Positions 52,920-61,329 are shown, counted from the stretch's first letter. The stretch: DNA of 64,000 bases from an uncultured Oscillospiraceae bacterium (GCA_910587395.1 CAJULJ010000002.1:107087-171086); one strand, 5' to 3'. The notes: a model not told the origin generated them from the sequence alone. Numbers and translations are program-made.

Positions 52920-53825
52920 TCAAGAAAAAGAACCGCAGGCCATAGTCAGGGCTCGGGGGAGGTTTTTAATGTGGGTGACGGCCTGCTCGCCGCCGAACTC
53001 GCCGTCCACCGTCCAGGCCACAGGCTGGCCGCAGGCAAAGGTGATGTCTCCGGCCGTAAAGCCGGTCACCACGCCATCCTCCGACGGCTTCAGGGTGGTC
53101 AGGGCAGTCAGGATGGACTGCCAGTCCTTGGCGCTCTTAGGCTGGCGGATGAGGATGACCTCAAACCGCCCGTCGTCCAGCAGCACCTTGTCACGGGGCA
53201 GGTTCACCAGACCGCCCACCGACACCGTGTTGCCCACCATGCCGTAAATGAAGTCGTCCTCCACCTCGTGGCCCTCTGTGGAGGTCACCTTCATGTGGTA
53301 GCTGGGGATGTTGGCCAGCTTGCCCATCCCCTCCAGCACATAGGCAAAATGCCCCAGCAGGTTCTTGCTGGCCTGCGGTGTGGAATAAGACACATCGGTG
53401 AACAGCCCGAAAGCCGCCACGTAGGTGAAGGGATTATCCTCCGCCGTGCCCACGTCGATGGCGCGGGGCGCGCCCTCTCCCGCCACCTCCGCCAGCTCCG
53501 GCGGAGTCTTGGGCAGCTCCAGGGTGCGGGAAAAGTCGTTGGTGGTGCCCGCCGGAATGTAACCCAGGACGGGACGCTTCTCCTCCGGCAGCTCCAGCAC
53601 ACCCCGCACAGTTTCGTTGAGGGTGCCGTCCCCGCCGCAGCAAACCACGCGGTCATAGTCCGGGCCCAGGTCACGGGCGGCAGCGGTGGCGTCTCCGCGC
53701 TCCTGGGTAGGATGTACGGTGATCTCGTAGCCCTGGCGGGCGAACACCTCCAGCACGTCGGAGAGATTGATCTTGGCGGTCTTGCGCCCGGCGGCGGGGT
53801 TATAGATGTACAAAAGCTTTTTCAT
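52920..53825 (-). CDS. Diacylglycerol/lipid kinase (DagK family, YegS/BmrU-like)
   Basis: A 301-aa soluble lipid kinase. Family features: MKKLLYIYNPAAGRK at the N-terminus, the nucleotide motif VVCCGGDGTLNETV, the IPAGTTNDFSRTL segment and a beta-sandwich C-domain. It phosphorylates diacylglycerol or a related lipid, returning DAG to phospholipid synthesis. DAG is a by-product of LtaS-type transferases, so the adjacent convergent LtaS-like gene makes this pairing sensible. DgkB is the best-known relative. Confidence 0.9.
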   Translation of the reverse strand: MKKLLYIYNPAAGRKTAKINLSDVLEVFARQGYEITVHPTQERGDATAAARDLGPDYDRVVCCGGDGTLNETVRGVLELPEEKRPVLGYIPAGTTNDFSRTLELPKTPPELAEVAGEGAPRAIDVGTAEDNPFTYVAAFGLFTDVSYSTPQASKNLLGHFAYVLEGMGKLANIPSYHMKVTSTEGHEVEDDFIYGMVGNTVSVGGLVNLPRDKVLLDDGRFEVILIRQPKSAKDWQSILTALTTLKPSEDGVVTGFTAGDITFACGQPVAWTVDGEFGGEQAVTHIKNLPRALTMACGSFS

Positions 53826-53939
53826 GGCAGGTCACGCTCCACATAGTTCCAGCCGCATCCAAACCGGCCGGATGATATTGGAAAATATTATAGCCAAAAC
53901 CTTCCGGGAATACAATGAACAATCTGTAAAACCCTCCCC

Positions 53940-53968
53940 TTGCCAGGGGCGAAACTTGACGTTATAAT
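53940..53968 (+). promoter_or_regulatory. Predicted azlCD promoter
   Basis: TTGCCA (53940-53945), a 17-bp spacer and perfect TATAAT (53963-53968), about 50 bp before the azlC ATG. Confidence 0.7.
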
Positions 53969-54018
53969 AGCATTGTCTATTTAGCGCTTTAGAGCGTTTT
54001 CATAAGGACGTGATACCA

Positions 54019-54738
54019 ATGAACCGAAAATCTCTGGCCGCCGCTTTTCCACACACCGTGCCGGTGCTCATGGGCTATCTGTCCATCGGCATCGTGTTCG
54101 GCTGGATGCTGTCGGCGGCAAATTTTCACCCCATCTGGTCGGCCATCATGTCGCTGACCATGTACGCCGGCAGCGGACAGTACCTGGGGGTGCAGCTGCT
54201 GGCCGACGCCGCTCCGCTGGCGGATGCGGCCTTTCTCACCCTCATCCTCAATTTCCGCCACCTGGTGTACGGCCTGTCCATGCTGGAAAAGTTCCAGGGC
54301 ATGGGCTGGCGGAAGCTGTACATGATTTTCTCCCTCACCGACGAGACCTATGCTCTGCTGGCCGGGGTACAGGCTCCGGAGGGTGTGGATGAGAAGGCGT
54401 TTTATTTCTCCATCGCCCTGCTGGACCACCTGTACTGGATTGCCGGGTCCGTCATCGGCGCGGTGGCCGGGGCGCTCATCACCATCAACACGCAGGGCAT
54501 CGACTTCGCCATGACGGCGCTTTTTTTGGTCATCGCGGTGGAGCAGTGGCAAAGCAACACCCGCCATGCCCCGGTATGCCTGGGGGCGGCGGGTACGTTG
54601 GCCTGTCTGCTGATATTCGGGCCGGAAAACGGACGGTTCCTCATCCCCGCCCTGGTCATTCTGGTGGCCGGACTTTTGATGCTGCGGCCCTGGCTGGAGC
54701 GCCGCACGTCCTTTGCGGAAGGAGGCGAGGGGGTATGA
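54019..54738 (+). CDS. azlC: AzlC-family branched-chain amino acid exporter, large subunit
   Basis: A 239-aa polytopic protein with about seven TM helices. The family core is TVPVLMGYLSIGIVFGWML, MYAGSGQYLGVQLL and LILNFRHLVYGLSM, with DETYALL after TM4. With AzlD it exports branched-chain amino acids or analogues. ATG 54019 follows AAGGACGTGA. The stop overlaps azlD (ATGA). Confidence 0.92.
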   Translation: MNRKSLAAAFPHTVPVLMGYLSIGIVFGWMLSAANFHPIWSAIMSLTMYAGSGQYLGVQLLADAAPLADAAFLTLILNFRHLVYGLSMLEKFQGMGWRKLYMIFSLTDETYALLAGVQAPEGVDEKAFYFSIALLDHLYWIAGSVIGAVAGALITINTQGIDFAMTALFLVIAVEQWQSNTRHAPVCLGAAGTLACLLIFGPENGRFLIPALVILVAGLLMLRPWLERRTSFAEGGEGV

Positions 54739-55061
54739 CAACCACGAGAATTGCCGCTCTCGTGGCGGTGATGGCTGTGATAACATTTCTCACCCGAGCG
54801 CTGCCCTTCCTGCTTTTCGGGAGAGGTGGAGAGCCTCCCAAGGTGGTGCTCTATCTGGGCAGGTTTCTGCCCCCCGCCGTAATCGCAATGCTCATTGTAT
54901 ACTGCTACCGCGGGACCAGCTTTGCAGCGCCCGGCCAATGGGTTCCCGGCCTGATTGCCGGGTCGGCGGTCATTATCCTCCACGTTTGGAAAAAGAACAA
55001 TATGCTGTCCATTGTGGGCGGCACCATTCTTTATATGATTCTGGTTCAGGCAGTGTTTTGA
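54735..55061 (+). CDS. azlD: AzlD-family branched-chain amino acid exporter, small subunit
   Basis: A 108-aa partner of AzlC with about four TM helices. The family pattern is ITFLTRALPFLLFGR, YLGRFLPPAVIAMLIVYCYR and a final LSIVGGTILYMILVQ. ATG 54735 overlaps the azlC stop and GGAGGCGAGGG serves as RBS. Confidence 0.92.
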   Translation: MTTTRIAALVAVMAVITFLTRALPFLLFGRGGEPPKVVLYLGRFLPPAVIAMLIVYCYRGTSFAAPGQWVPGLIAGSAVIILHVWKKNNMLSIVGGTILYMILVQAVF

Positions 55062-55134
55062 GCGCGATGCCGCCATGAAGGCGGAGCAGGGTCCCGTTCT
55101 CTGCCTGCGGACCCGCCCGCTGCGTTTGCAAATC

Positions 55135-55186
55135 GCGCGCTCTTGGTTACGTTCTCTCACGCGAGAGATAGAAATCCCCCGGAGGG
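55135..55186 (-). repeat. Dispersed palindromic repeat, copy B
   Basis: Read on the minus strand it begins CCCTCCGGGGG, has CTCTC-GCGT-GAGAGAA at the hairpin and ends ACCAAGAGCGCGC, matching copy A (34633-34685) with several changes. It starts 28 bases after the stop codon of the deacetylase gene on that strand. Confidence 0.7.
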
Positions 55187-55213
55187 CTTTGCTTTGTCAA
55201 TGAGGAGCGGATG

Positions 55214-55957
55214 TTACTCCGACGGCGGCAATTTGCGGTATACCTTGCCGTTTTCCGGCGTCTTGCCGCGGATGGCGAACAGCTCCTCCACCGTGACGAA
55301 GTGGAAGCCCCTGGCCATCATCACATCTACAACCTGCAGGGCCGTTTCCACGCTGGCGGGGTAGATGTCGTGCAGGAGGATAATGTCTCCGTCCTTGACG
55401 CTGTCCAGGATCACGGACACCTGCCGGTCGGTGTCACGGTCGGACCAGTCCTCCGGGTCCACCGACCACAGGATGATGGGGGCCGCGGCCCGGTCCTGGG
55501 TGGCGGCGTTCATCATGCCGTAGGGGGGACGGAGCATGAACGCTTCCCGGCCCACCAGGGCGGTGAGGATGGCGCGAAGCTCGTCCACCTCGGTGTAAAA
55601 ATCCGAGGCGTTCAGCTCCGCCAGCACCTTGTGGTGGTAGGTATGCAGGCCGATTTGATGGCCCTCCCCCTCCATGCGCTGGAGGAGCAGCTCGTTGCCC
55701 TCCACATTCTGGCCGACGACAAAAAAGGTGGCGTGCACCCCTCGCTGGGCCAGGCCGTCCAGGAGGATGGGGGTGGTGGCTGCCTTCGGCCCGTCGTCGA
55801 AGGTGAGGGCCACGTAGGGGCCGTCGGGAATCTTTGCCCCGCCCATGGCCTCAAGGTCTGCATCAGGAGCCTCCCAAGGCCAGTACGGCACCGCCGCCAG
55901 GGCCAGTGCTATCAGGGCCAGCGCCCCCGCCTTCAGACGTTTTTTCCAGCAAGTCAA
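55214..55957 (-). CDS. Polysaccharide deacetylase (NodB domain), membrane-anchored
   Basis: A 247-aa CE4 enzyme with one N-terminal TM or uncleaved signal (about 10-28). NodB motifs are intact: MT1 TFDDGP, MT2 HTYHH with H-x3-H spacing, MT3 RPPYG, MT4 DPEDWSDRD and MT5 LHDIYP. It should deacetylate peptidoglycan or another GlcNAc polymer outside the cell; small forms like this also include PdaA-like sporulation enzymes. TTG 55957 has AAAGGCGG upstream; ATG 55975 is possible but has no RBS. Confidence 0.88.
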   Translation of the reverse strand: MTCWKKRLKAGALALIALALAAVPYWPWEAPDADLEAMGGAKIPDGPYVALTFDDGPKAATTPILLDGLAQRGVHATFFVVGQNVEGNELLLQRMEGEGHQIGLHTYHHKVLAELNASDFYTEVDELRAILTALVGREAFMLRPPYGMMNAATQDRAAAPIILWSVDPEDWSDRDTDRQVSVILDSVKDGDIILLHDIYPASVETALQVVDVMMARGFHFVTVEELFAIRGKTPENGKVYRKLPPSE

Positions 55958-56078
55958 GCCTTCGCCGCCTTTCATACGTAACTGTGGTCAGTATGCACAT
56001 CGGGCGGGGTTTTATACGCGGTGCGCGGCAAAGCGCGAAGGACCGGGAATTATTCCCGGTCCTTCATTTTTTTGCTGA

Positions 56079-57143
56079 TTAAAGGATGATGAGCTGCTTG
56101 GGGGAGTGAGTGATGTTGATGCAGCCGTCCTCGGTAAGCATGACGACGTCCTCAATGCGCACGCCGAATTTCCCGGGGATGTAAATGCCCGGCTCGGCGG
56201 ACAGCAGCGCCCCGGCGGGGATGGGCTTATCCCAGAGGTTGCTGAACCGGGGATTTTCGTGAATCTCAATGCCCAGGGAGTGGCCGAAGCCATGGCCGAA
56301 ATAGTCCCCGTAGCCCGCGTCGGCGATGACCTTGGCTCCTGCGTTGTGGACATCCGCGCCGATGACACCGGCGTGGGCGGCGGCAATGCCCGCCAGCTGG
56401 GCCTGGAGCACGGTGTTGTAGACCAGCTCCATCTCCTTAGAGGGCTGGCCGACGGCCACGGTGCGGGTCATGTCCGAGCAGTAGCCCCCCACCTTGCACC
56501 CGAAGTCCATGGTGAGGAACTGGCCCTTTTGAATTACGTCCGGGCCGGGGACGGCATGGGGTTTGGAGCCGTTGGCTCCGCAGGCCACAATGGGGTCGAA
56601 GGAATTGCGCTCCGCGCCCTTGCGGGCCATGATATAGGTCAGCCGGGCGGCCACCTCCTGCTCGGTGAGGCCGGGCTTGAGGAAGTTCAAAATCTCCAGC
56701 AGGGCCTCGTCGGTGATGCGCTGGGCCTCCTTCATGGCGGCCAGCTCGTCCGCGTCCTTGACCATGCGCAGATCGGTGAGCAGCTGGGAGGCGGGGACAA
56801 ACTCGGCCTCCACGGCCTTGGTCCACTGGCTGTGCTCGGCCACGGGCATGTACTCGTCCTCAAAGCCCAGCTTGACCACGTTGTTGGACTTGACAAGATC
56901 CGCCGCCAGCTTTCGGTAATTCATGCCCTTGGGCGGCAGGGCCACCTCCGCCCCGGCGATGAGGTGCTGTGCGGCCTCAATATACCGGGTGTCCGTGTAG
57001 TACCAGGTCTTGTCCGGGGTGATGAAGGCCACGCCCTCCCCGTGAAAGCCCATGGCGTAAAACTCGCCGGGCTCGCTGGTGACCAGCATGGCGTCCAGCC
57101 CGCAGTCCTTCAGACGGCCGGCGATCTTTTCAAAATGGGTCAC
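56079..57143 (-). CDS. M24 family Xaa-Pro peptidase
   Basis: A 354-aa cytoplasmic prolidase/aminopeptidase P-like enzyme. An N-terminal creatinase domain (about 1-125) is followed by the pita-bread domain with the five metal ligands: Asp in MDFGCKVGGYCSDMTRTV (two), His in FGHGFGHSLG, Glu in SAEPGIYIP and Glu in RIEDVVML. The start codon is uncertain. GTG 57143 is preferred because GGAG lies nine bases upstream, whereas the ATG at 57152 directly abuts GGAG. Confidence 0.92.
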   Translation of the reverse strand: MTHFEKIAGRLKDCGLDAMLVTSEPGEFYAMGFHGEGVAFITPDKTWYYTDTRYIEAAQHLIAGAEVALPPKGMNYRKLAADLVKSNNVVKLGFEDEYMPVAEHSQWTKAVEAEFVPASQLLTDLRMVKDADELAAMKEAQRITDEALLEILNFLKPGLTEQEVAARLTYIMARKGAERNSFDPIVACGANGSKPHAVPGPDVIQKGQFLTMDFGCKVGGYCSDMTRTVAVGQPSKEMELVYNTVLQAQLAGIAAAHAGVIGADVHNAGAKVIADAGYGDYFGHGFGHSLGIEIHENPRFSNLWDKPIPAGALLSAEPGIYIPGKFGVRIEDVVMLTEDGCINITHSPKQLIIL

Positions 57144-57183
57144 TTGAACCATCTCCAATCACAAATAAAATTTTGGAAAGCTC

Positions 57184-57435
57184 TTACGCTTGACTCATGC
57201 TGAGATAGGCAATGACGGCCATGGCGATGACGGCCAGTCCCACCAGCCGGGCGGCCAGCAGGGCCGATTTTCCCGGCTCCTGGCCGGAGTAGCTTCGCGC
57301 CCGGCCCCAGCGCAGGAACGCCTTGGGGTTGATGATGATGTACAGCCCCGCCGCCACCAGCAGGACGGCCAGCACCAGGTACACAGTGGGCGAGAGCTGA
57401 ATGCCATATGCTGACGATAACGCGATCTGCGGCAT
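57184..57435 (-). CDS. Small two-helix membrane protein
   Basis: An 83-aa protein with two TM helices (about 18-36 and 60-80) joined by a basic loop (NPKAFLRWGRARSYSGQEPGK). ATG 57435 follows CAGGAGG. It has the same plan as the frameshifted gene immediately upstream (57451-57644): a PxxxxRWxR segment, an EP motif and a second helix starting after an R-x2-G pair. I consider the two tandem paralogs. They resemble small DUF6199-type membrane proteins; the function is unknown. Confidence 0.75.
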   Translation of the reverse strand: MPQIALSSAYGIQLSPTVYLVLAVLLVAAGLYIIINPKAFLRWGRARSYSGQEPGKSALLAARLVGLAVIAMAVIAYLSMSQA

Positions 57436-57450
57436 AAAATGACCTCCTGA

Positions 57451-57644
57451 TTATAAAAATTCGATCAAAATAAGGGTGAAGCCCATGACGGTCATGATGA
57501 CGCCGGTCAGCCGGTAGAGCCACAGGCTCACACAGGTGGGTTCCCGGTCAGACAGCCATAGCGCCACCACCACAGGGATCGGGGCCAAATGGTAAAAATC
57601 GCACCCAGTATCACAAATATAATGCCCAAAATGATGTTCATCAT
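57451..57644 (-). pseudogene. Tandem paralog of the small membrane protein, frameshifted
   Basis: Frame 1 from ATG 57644 gives MMNIILGIIFVILGAIFTIW then PRSLWWWRYGC and hits a TGA. A second frame continues DREPTCVSLWLYRLTG, then a hydrophobic helix (VIMTVMGFTLILIEF), and ends at TAA 57451, right before the RBS of the next gene. The two frames join near 57550, a net loss of one base or an equivalent change. The concept matches the downstream paralog in length and motif order. Sequencing error or recent decay cannot be told apart. Confidence 0.65.
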
Positions 57645-57651
57645 TGATGCG

Positions 57652-58512
57652 TTACCCAGACTTCCGCTCAAATTCCTGATAAATTTGTTTCATGGTCAGC
57701 GCGTCCTCCGCCTGGGTGCCGGCGCTCTCGCAGATGAAGGTGGGGCTCCACCCCCGGCGGGCCACCGCCTCGGCCAAAGGGGTCCAGTCCGGGCCGTAGC
57801 CCCCGTCGTCGGCAAAGGTGCGGTGGCATTTCTCGCCGCCCTTGGGGGTGAACTCGATGTGGGAGAAGTGGCTGTGGAAACGGGAGGCCCGGTCCCGGCC
57901 CAGCACCTGCTCCATGCGGTCCAGCATTCGTTCCATGGCCTCGGCTCCGTCGTCGGCCCCCAGCGAGCGGGCGTATAGATGGCCGAAATCCACGCAGGGG
58001 AGGAGGCGTTTATCCACCGTGCACAGCTCCAGCACCTCGTCCAAATCTCCCAGCTGGTTGATCTTGCCCATGGTTTCCGGGCACAGGGTGATGTGGCCGA
58101 AGCCCGCATCGTCGCAGGCGGCGATGACCTCCTTCAAGGAGCACAGCGCGATGTTCTGGGCCTCCCGCCGGGTGCGCTTCATCAGCGCGCCGGAGTGGAT
58201 GACCACCCGCTTTGCCCCCATCCAGTCCGCCACCAGGCAGGCCCCGGTGATGTAGCCGGTGGTTTTTTGCAGAGCCTCCGGGTCTGGGTTGGCCAGGTTG
58301 ATGAAGTAAGGCGCGTGGAGGGAAAGGGAAATCCCGTGCTCCACGGCGGCAAGACCCACCTTGCGGGCGGTGTCCTCCCCCACATGGACCCCCTTGCCGC
58401 ACTGGTATTCGTAACAGTCCAAACCGATTTCCTTCAGCCATTTCGGCGCGTCTGCCGAGGACTTGTAGGGGAAGCTTTCCGCGTTGCCAGCGGGGCCAAA
58501 CATTGCGCTCAC
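57652..58512 (-). CDS. Endonuclease IV-like TIM-barrel protein
   Basis: A 286-aa protein of the AP endonuclease 2/xylose isomerase-like superfamily. Conserved metal-binding parts are HAPYFINLA, VIHSGALM, CPETMGKINQLGDLDE, CVDFGHLYAR and HSHFSHIEFTPKGGEKCHRTF, with the terminal Glu in ICESAG. This matches Nfo, which nicks DNA at abasic sites, but sequence identity to classical Nfo looks moderate and other TIM-barrel enzymes are possible. GTG 58512 has GGAGAAACGCT upstream and overlaps the stop of the YqeG-like gene. Confidence 0.8.
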   Translation of the reverse strand: MSAMFGPAGNAESFPYKSSADAPKWLKEIGLDCYEYQCGKGVHVGEDTARKVGLAAVEHGISLSLHAPYFINLANPDPEALQKTTGYITGACLVADWMGAKRVVIHSGALMKRTRREAQNIALCSLKEVIAACDDAGFGHITLCPETMGKINQLGDLDEVLELCTVDKRLLPCVDFGHLYARSLGADDGAEAMERMLDRMEQVLGRDRASRFHSHFSHIEFTPKGGEKCHRTFADDGGYGPDWTPLAEAVARRGWSPTFICESAGTQAEDALTMKQIYQEFERKSG

Positions 58513-59012
58513 AGCGTTTCTCCTTTCCCGGACAGCAGGCGGAAGGGGACCTCCACGGCGTACCGCAGGTACCGCCCCGGATTGCCCGCCAGCCGGATGG
58601 GTTTTACCAGAATGGTGCTCACTCCGGCCAGGTTGCCGCCCAGCACGTCGGTGAATACTTGGTCGCCGACAATGGCGGTCTGCTCACGGGTGACGCCCAC
58701 CTGTTCCATGGCCTTGTGAAAGGAGGAAGGCCTGGGTTTGCCCGCATGGCCGATGAAAGGCACGTCCAGTCCTTCGGAAAAAACGCGGGGACGGTGCTCG
58801 TGCCGGTTGTTGGACAGCACGAACAGGGTCACTCCGTGGGCCGCCAGATCGTCCCGCCATGTCTTCAATTTTTCGTCCGGCAGGGGCACGCCATAGGGGA
58901 CCAGGGTGTTGTCCAGGTCCGCCAGCAGCAGCTTGAAGCCCCGGCGCTCCAGTGCCTGGCCGGTGATCTCATAAATATCGTGGGCCACGAACCGGGCCCG
59001 GAACCACGCCAT
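58509..59012 (-). CDS. YqeG-family HAD phosphatase (IIIA type)
   Basis: A 167-aa HAD hydrolase with motif I DLDNTLVPYG, motif II LFVLSNNRH, motif III Lys in HAGKPRPSSF and motif IV IVGDQVFTDVLGGN. In Bacilli yqeG leads a cluster with yqeH, aroE and nadD; here it precedes the Nfo-like gene instead. It may act as a lipid or phosphatidylglycerophosphate phosphatase, as some relatives do. ATG 59012 is set by AAGGTGG. Confidence 0.9.
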   Translation of the reverse strand: MAWFRARFVAHDIYEITGQALERRGFKLLLADLDNTLVPYGVPLPDEKLKTWRDDLAAHGVTLFVLSNNRHEHRPRVFSEGLDVPFIGHAGKPRPSSFHKAMEQVGVTREQTAIVGDQVFTDVLGGNLAGVSTILVKPIRLAGNPGRYLRYAVEVPFRLLSGKGETL

Positions 59013-59109
59013 AGTCCACCTTCTATTCTGCCCGGGACGGGCATAGATTGTGATAAGCACAGCGTTTACTATATCACAAAATTCTGCCGTTCACAAGGGG
59101 GAACATCCG

Positions 59110-59883
59110 ATGAAGGAGCTGTTGATGGCCCTGCCCGCCGGACAAGAGACCCAGGGGAGGAATTACGGCCTGACTCCCGCCCACATGGCCTACCGGGTGG
59201 GACCGGGTCCAAAGCTGCTGGGCATCCGTCTGCCCCAGAACCTGCGGGGCGGGCTGATGCAGGTGGATTGCGCCGGGTTCGACGGAGGCGGCGATCCGGT
59301 GGGCTGCTGCCGCCAGATCCTGGGGGAGTGCCGCCGCCGGCTTTTCCGGGGCATTGTGTGCGATTTTGAGGGGATGCCCACGGGATGCCTGGGCAAGCTG
59401 GTGGAGATTTTGGACCGCAACTGCGCCGCCCAGGGCTGGTCGCTGTACGTGCCGGAGTGCTATGCTTCCCACGCGCCCAAGGCCCGGGTGCTGATTCCCT
59501 CCGCCCTGACCCACGGTACGCTGGAGCGGCGGCTGCGGGAGGCGTCGGAGCGGTACGGCATCCAGCGCACCGCCTTGGCGGTGGAGTGGGTGCGGGAGGA
59601 TTTCCTCCTGCCCGCCAAGGGCAGGGGAGAGCCGCTGGGCCGGGAGAAGCTGGAGGGACAGATCAGCCGTTTGGAGCCCGCGGTATTTTTTGACCGGGGG
59701 CTGTGTGCGCACTATTTTACTTATATGAAGGGACCGCAGGCACATTTTATGCTGTTTGACACCCCGCGCTCGATCCGGGAAAAGCTGTCCACCGCCAATC
59801 GGCTGGGGGTGCCCGCCGCTCTGCTGCCCGGTCCTGAAATTGAAGAGTATATGGAGGAAATTTTTGGAGAAAATGGGGGCTGA
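59110..59883 (+). CDS. Uncharacterised protein, possibly TIM-barrel
   Basis: A 257-aa cytoplasmic protein. I do not recognise the family. IVCDFEGMP near residue 82 and SLYVPECYASHAPKARVLIPSA, ALAVEWVREDFLLPAKG suggest alternating beta strands and helices and faintly recall GH18-like barrels (a DFE segment), but the usual DxxDxDxE signature is absent. ATG 59110 follows AAGGGGG. It lies between the divergent YqeG gene and niaR. Confidence 0.7.
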   Translation: MKELLMALPAGQETQGRNYGLTPAHMAYRVGPGPKLLGIRLPQNLRGGLMQVDCAGFDGGGDPVGCCRQILGECRRRLFRGIVCDFEGMPTGCLGKLVEILDRNCAAQGWSLYVPECYASHAPKARVLIPSALTHGTLERRLREASERYGIQRTALAVEWVREDFLLPAKGRGEPLGREKLEGQISRLEPAVFFDRGLCAHYFTYMKGPQAHFMLFDTPRSIREKLSTANRLGVPAALLPGPEIEEYMEEIFGENGG

Positions 59884-59952
59884 CCCTGCTTGCGGGGGTG
59901 GGGCAGGTGTGGTATACTGGACCGGATAACTGCCCACGAAGGAGGCCCGTCC

Positions 59953-60462
59953 ATGAACACCAATGAGCGCCGCAGCCACATCCTGGATTATCTGAAAGCC
60001 GCCGATGGACCCGTGTCGGCCACCGCACTGGCCCAGCGGTTGTCGGTGAGCCGTCAAATTATCGTGGGAGATGTGGCCCTCTTGCGGGCGGCGGGGGAGG
60101 ACATCACCGCCACCCCCCGGGGGTACGTGCTGGAGCGCCCCCGGGCGGGGTTTTCCCGTACCGTGGCCTGCTTCCACAGCGGGGCGGACATGGAGCGGGA
60201 GCTGACGCTGATGGTGGACCAGGGGTGCACGGTGGAGAACGTTATTGTGGAGCATCCGGTGTATGGACAGATCACCGGGCCGCTGGACCTTTCCTCCCGG
60301 TATGATGTGTCGGAATTTATACGGAAAGTTGAGGAAAACGGCGCCCGGCCCCTGTCCGCGCTGACGGACGGCATCCATCTGCACACCCTGCGCTGTCCAG
60401 ACGGGGAAACCTTTGAGCGGACGGCGGCAGCGCTGGAGGAAGCCGGGTTTTTGGCGCGGTAA
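59953..60462 (+). CDS. niaR: Niacin-responsive transcriptional repressor NiaR
   Basis: A 169-aa regulator of NAD synthesis and niacin uptake genes. An N-terminal winged HTH_11 (RRSHILDYLKAADGPVSATALAQ, recognition SVSRQIIVGDVALLRA) is followed by the 3H domain named for three conserved histidines. They are visible in CFHSGADMERELTL, IVEHPVYGQITGPL and DGIHLHTLRC, ligands for a metal and nicotinic acid. ATG follows GAAGGAGG. No nad genes are adjacent. Confidence 0.9.
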   Translation: MNTNERRSHILDYLKAADGPVSATALAQRLSVSRQIIVGDVALLRAAGEDITATPRGYVLERPRAGFSRTVACFHSGADMERELTLMVDQGCTVENVIVEHPVYGQITGPLDLSSRYDVSEFIRKVEENGARPLSALTDGIHLHTLRCPDGETFERTAAALEEAGFLAR

Positions 60463-60468
60463 AGCCGT

Positions 60469-60491
60469 TCGCAACCCTTGGTTGCGGTATT
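60469..60491 (+). terminator. Probable terminator after niaR
   Basis: CGCAACC and GGTTGCG form a dyad with a CTT loop, followed by GTATTTT. Confidence 0.6.
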
Positions 60492-60560
60492 TTCCAGCCT
60501 CTGCTGGTGGTCCGCAACCGGGTTTCCTGCTATAATGAAGCCATGAAGGGGGTGGCCTTG

Positions 60561-61223
60561 ATGAGGCTGAACGAGAAAATTTTATATTACCGCAAGGCGG
60601 CCAAGCTGTCCCAGGAGGAGCTGGCCGCCCGGGTGGGGGTATCCCGCCAGGCGGTGAGCAAGTGGGAGCTGGGCGACGCCACGCCGGAAGTGGACAAGCT
60701 GCTGGCCCTGGCGAGGGCCTTTGGTGTGGCTACCGATGAACTGCTCAGCGAGAGTGAGCCCGCAGGGCCGGACCGGGAAACGGACCCGCCCCAGGAAGGG
60801 CAGCCTGCGTACACAGCTCCCGGCACGCCGCCGGGGGACGGCTTCGACCGGGCCGCGGGGCGTGTTGGGCGGCTGATCCGGCGGTTTGGTTGGCTGGTGG
60901 GCGTATATGTTGCTCTGAGTGGGCTGGGAGTCACCGCAGCAGGGGCGTTGGTCCGGTGGATATCCGGGACGATGTTTGCCTCATCCAACCCGATGCTGGG
61001 CAGCCCCGACGCGCTGGGCGGCTTTCTCTACGGCGGGACCCATCACGCTGTCTCGGAGTGGGATATGGCGCAGTGGGAGATGCTGAACAACAGCCCTGCG
61101 GTCGTGGGGCAGCGCATTTTTCAGGGCTTTGCCACGGCCATTCTGGCCATCGGCGTGACCATGATGATTGTTGGGGCTGTGCTGGCGGTGGCACTCTATC
61201 GGAAAGGAAACATGAAGCCCTGA
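60561..61223 (+). CDS. XRE-family regulator fused to membrane domain
   Basis: A 220-aa protein with an N-terminal HTH_3 (MRLNEKILYYRKAAKLSQEE, recognition GVSRQAVSKWELGDATPEVDK, 1-68), a Pro-rich linker, and two predicted TM helices (about 110-135 and 185-212). The perfect TATAAT at 60532-60537 sits so close that a start at 60543 would be nearly leaderless, so I use ATG 60561 with GGGGGTGG upstream. Membrane-tethered XRE proteins often sense envelope signals. It may regulate the adjacent EIIC gene (inference). Confidence 0.82.
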   Translation: MRLNEKILYYRKAAKLSQEELAARVGVSRQAVSKWELGDATPEVDKLLALARAFGVATDELLSESEPAGPDRETDPPQEGQPAYTAPGTPPGDGFDRAAGRVGRLIRRFGWLVGVYVALSGLGVTAAGALVRWISGTMFASSNPMLGSPDALGGFLYGGTHHAVSEWDMAQWEMLNNSPAVVGQRIFQGFATAILAIGVTMMIVGAVLAVALYRKGNMKP

Positions 61224-61241
61224 TTTTGGTCAAATAGACAG

Positions 61242-61302
61242 TTGACATTTTTCCCTTGGCCTGTATAATAGTCCACACAGATGTCTTGACATCTGTGTGG
61301 AC
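61242..61302 (+). promoter_or_regulatory. Promoter with 32-bp perfect palindrome at the start site (EIIC gene)
   Basis: TTGACA (61242-61247), a 16-bp spacer and TATAAT (61264-61269). From 61271 to 61302, GTCCACACAGATGTC and its exact inverse GACATCTGTGTGGAC flank TT: 15-bp perfect arms. It covers the expected start site, so it is either an operator or a stable 5' hairpin on the mRNA. Confidence 0.85.
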
Positions 61303-61329
61303 TTATTTTGAGCGTTGAGGGTGAGGAAA

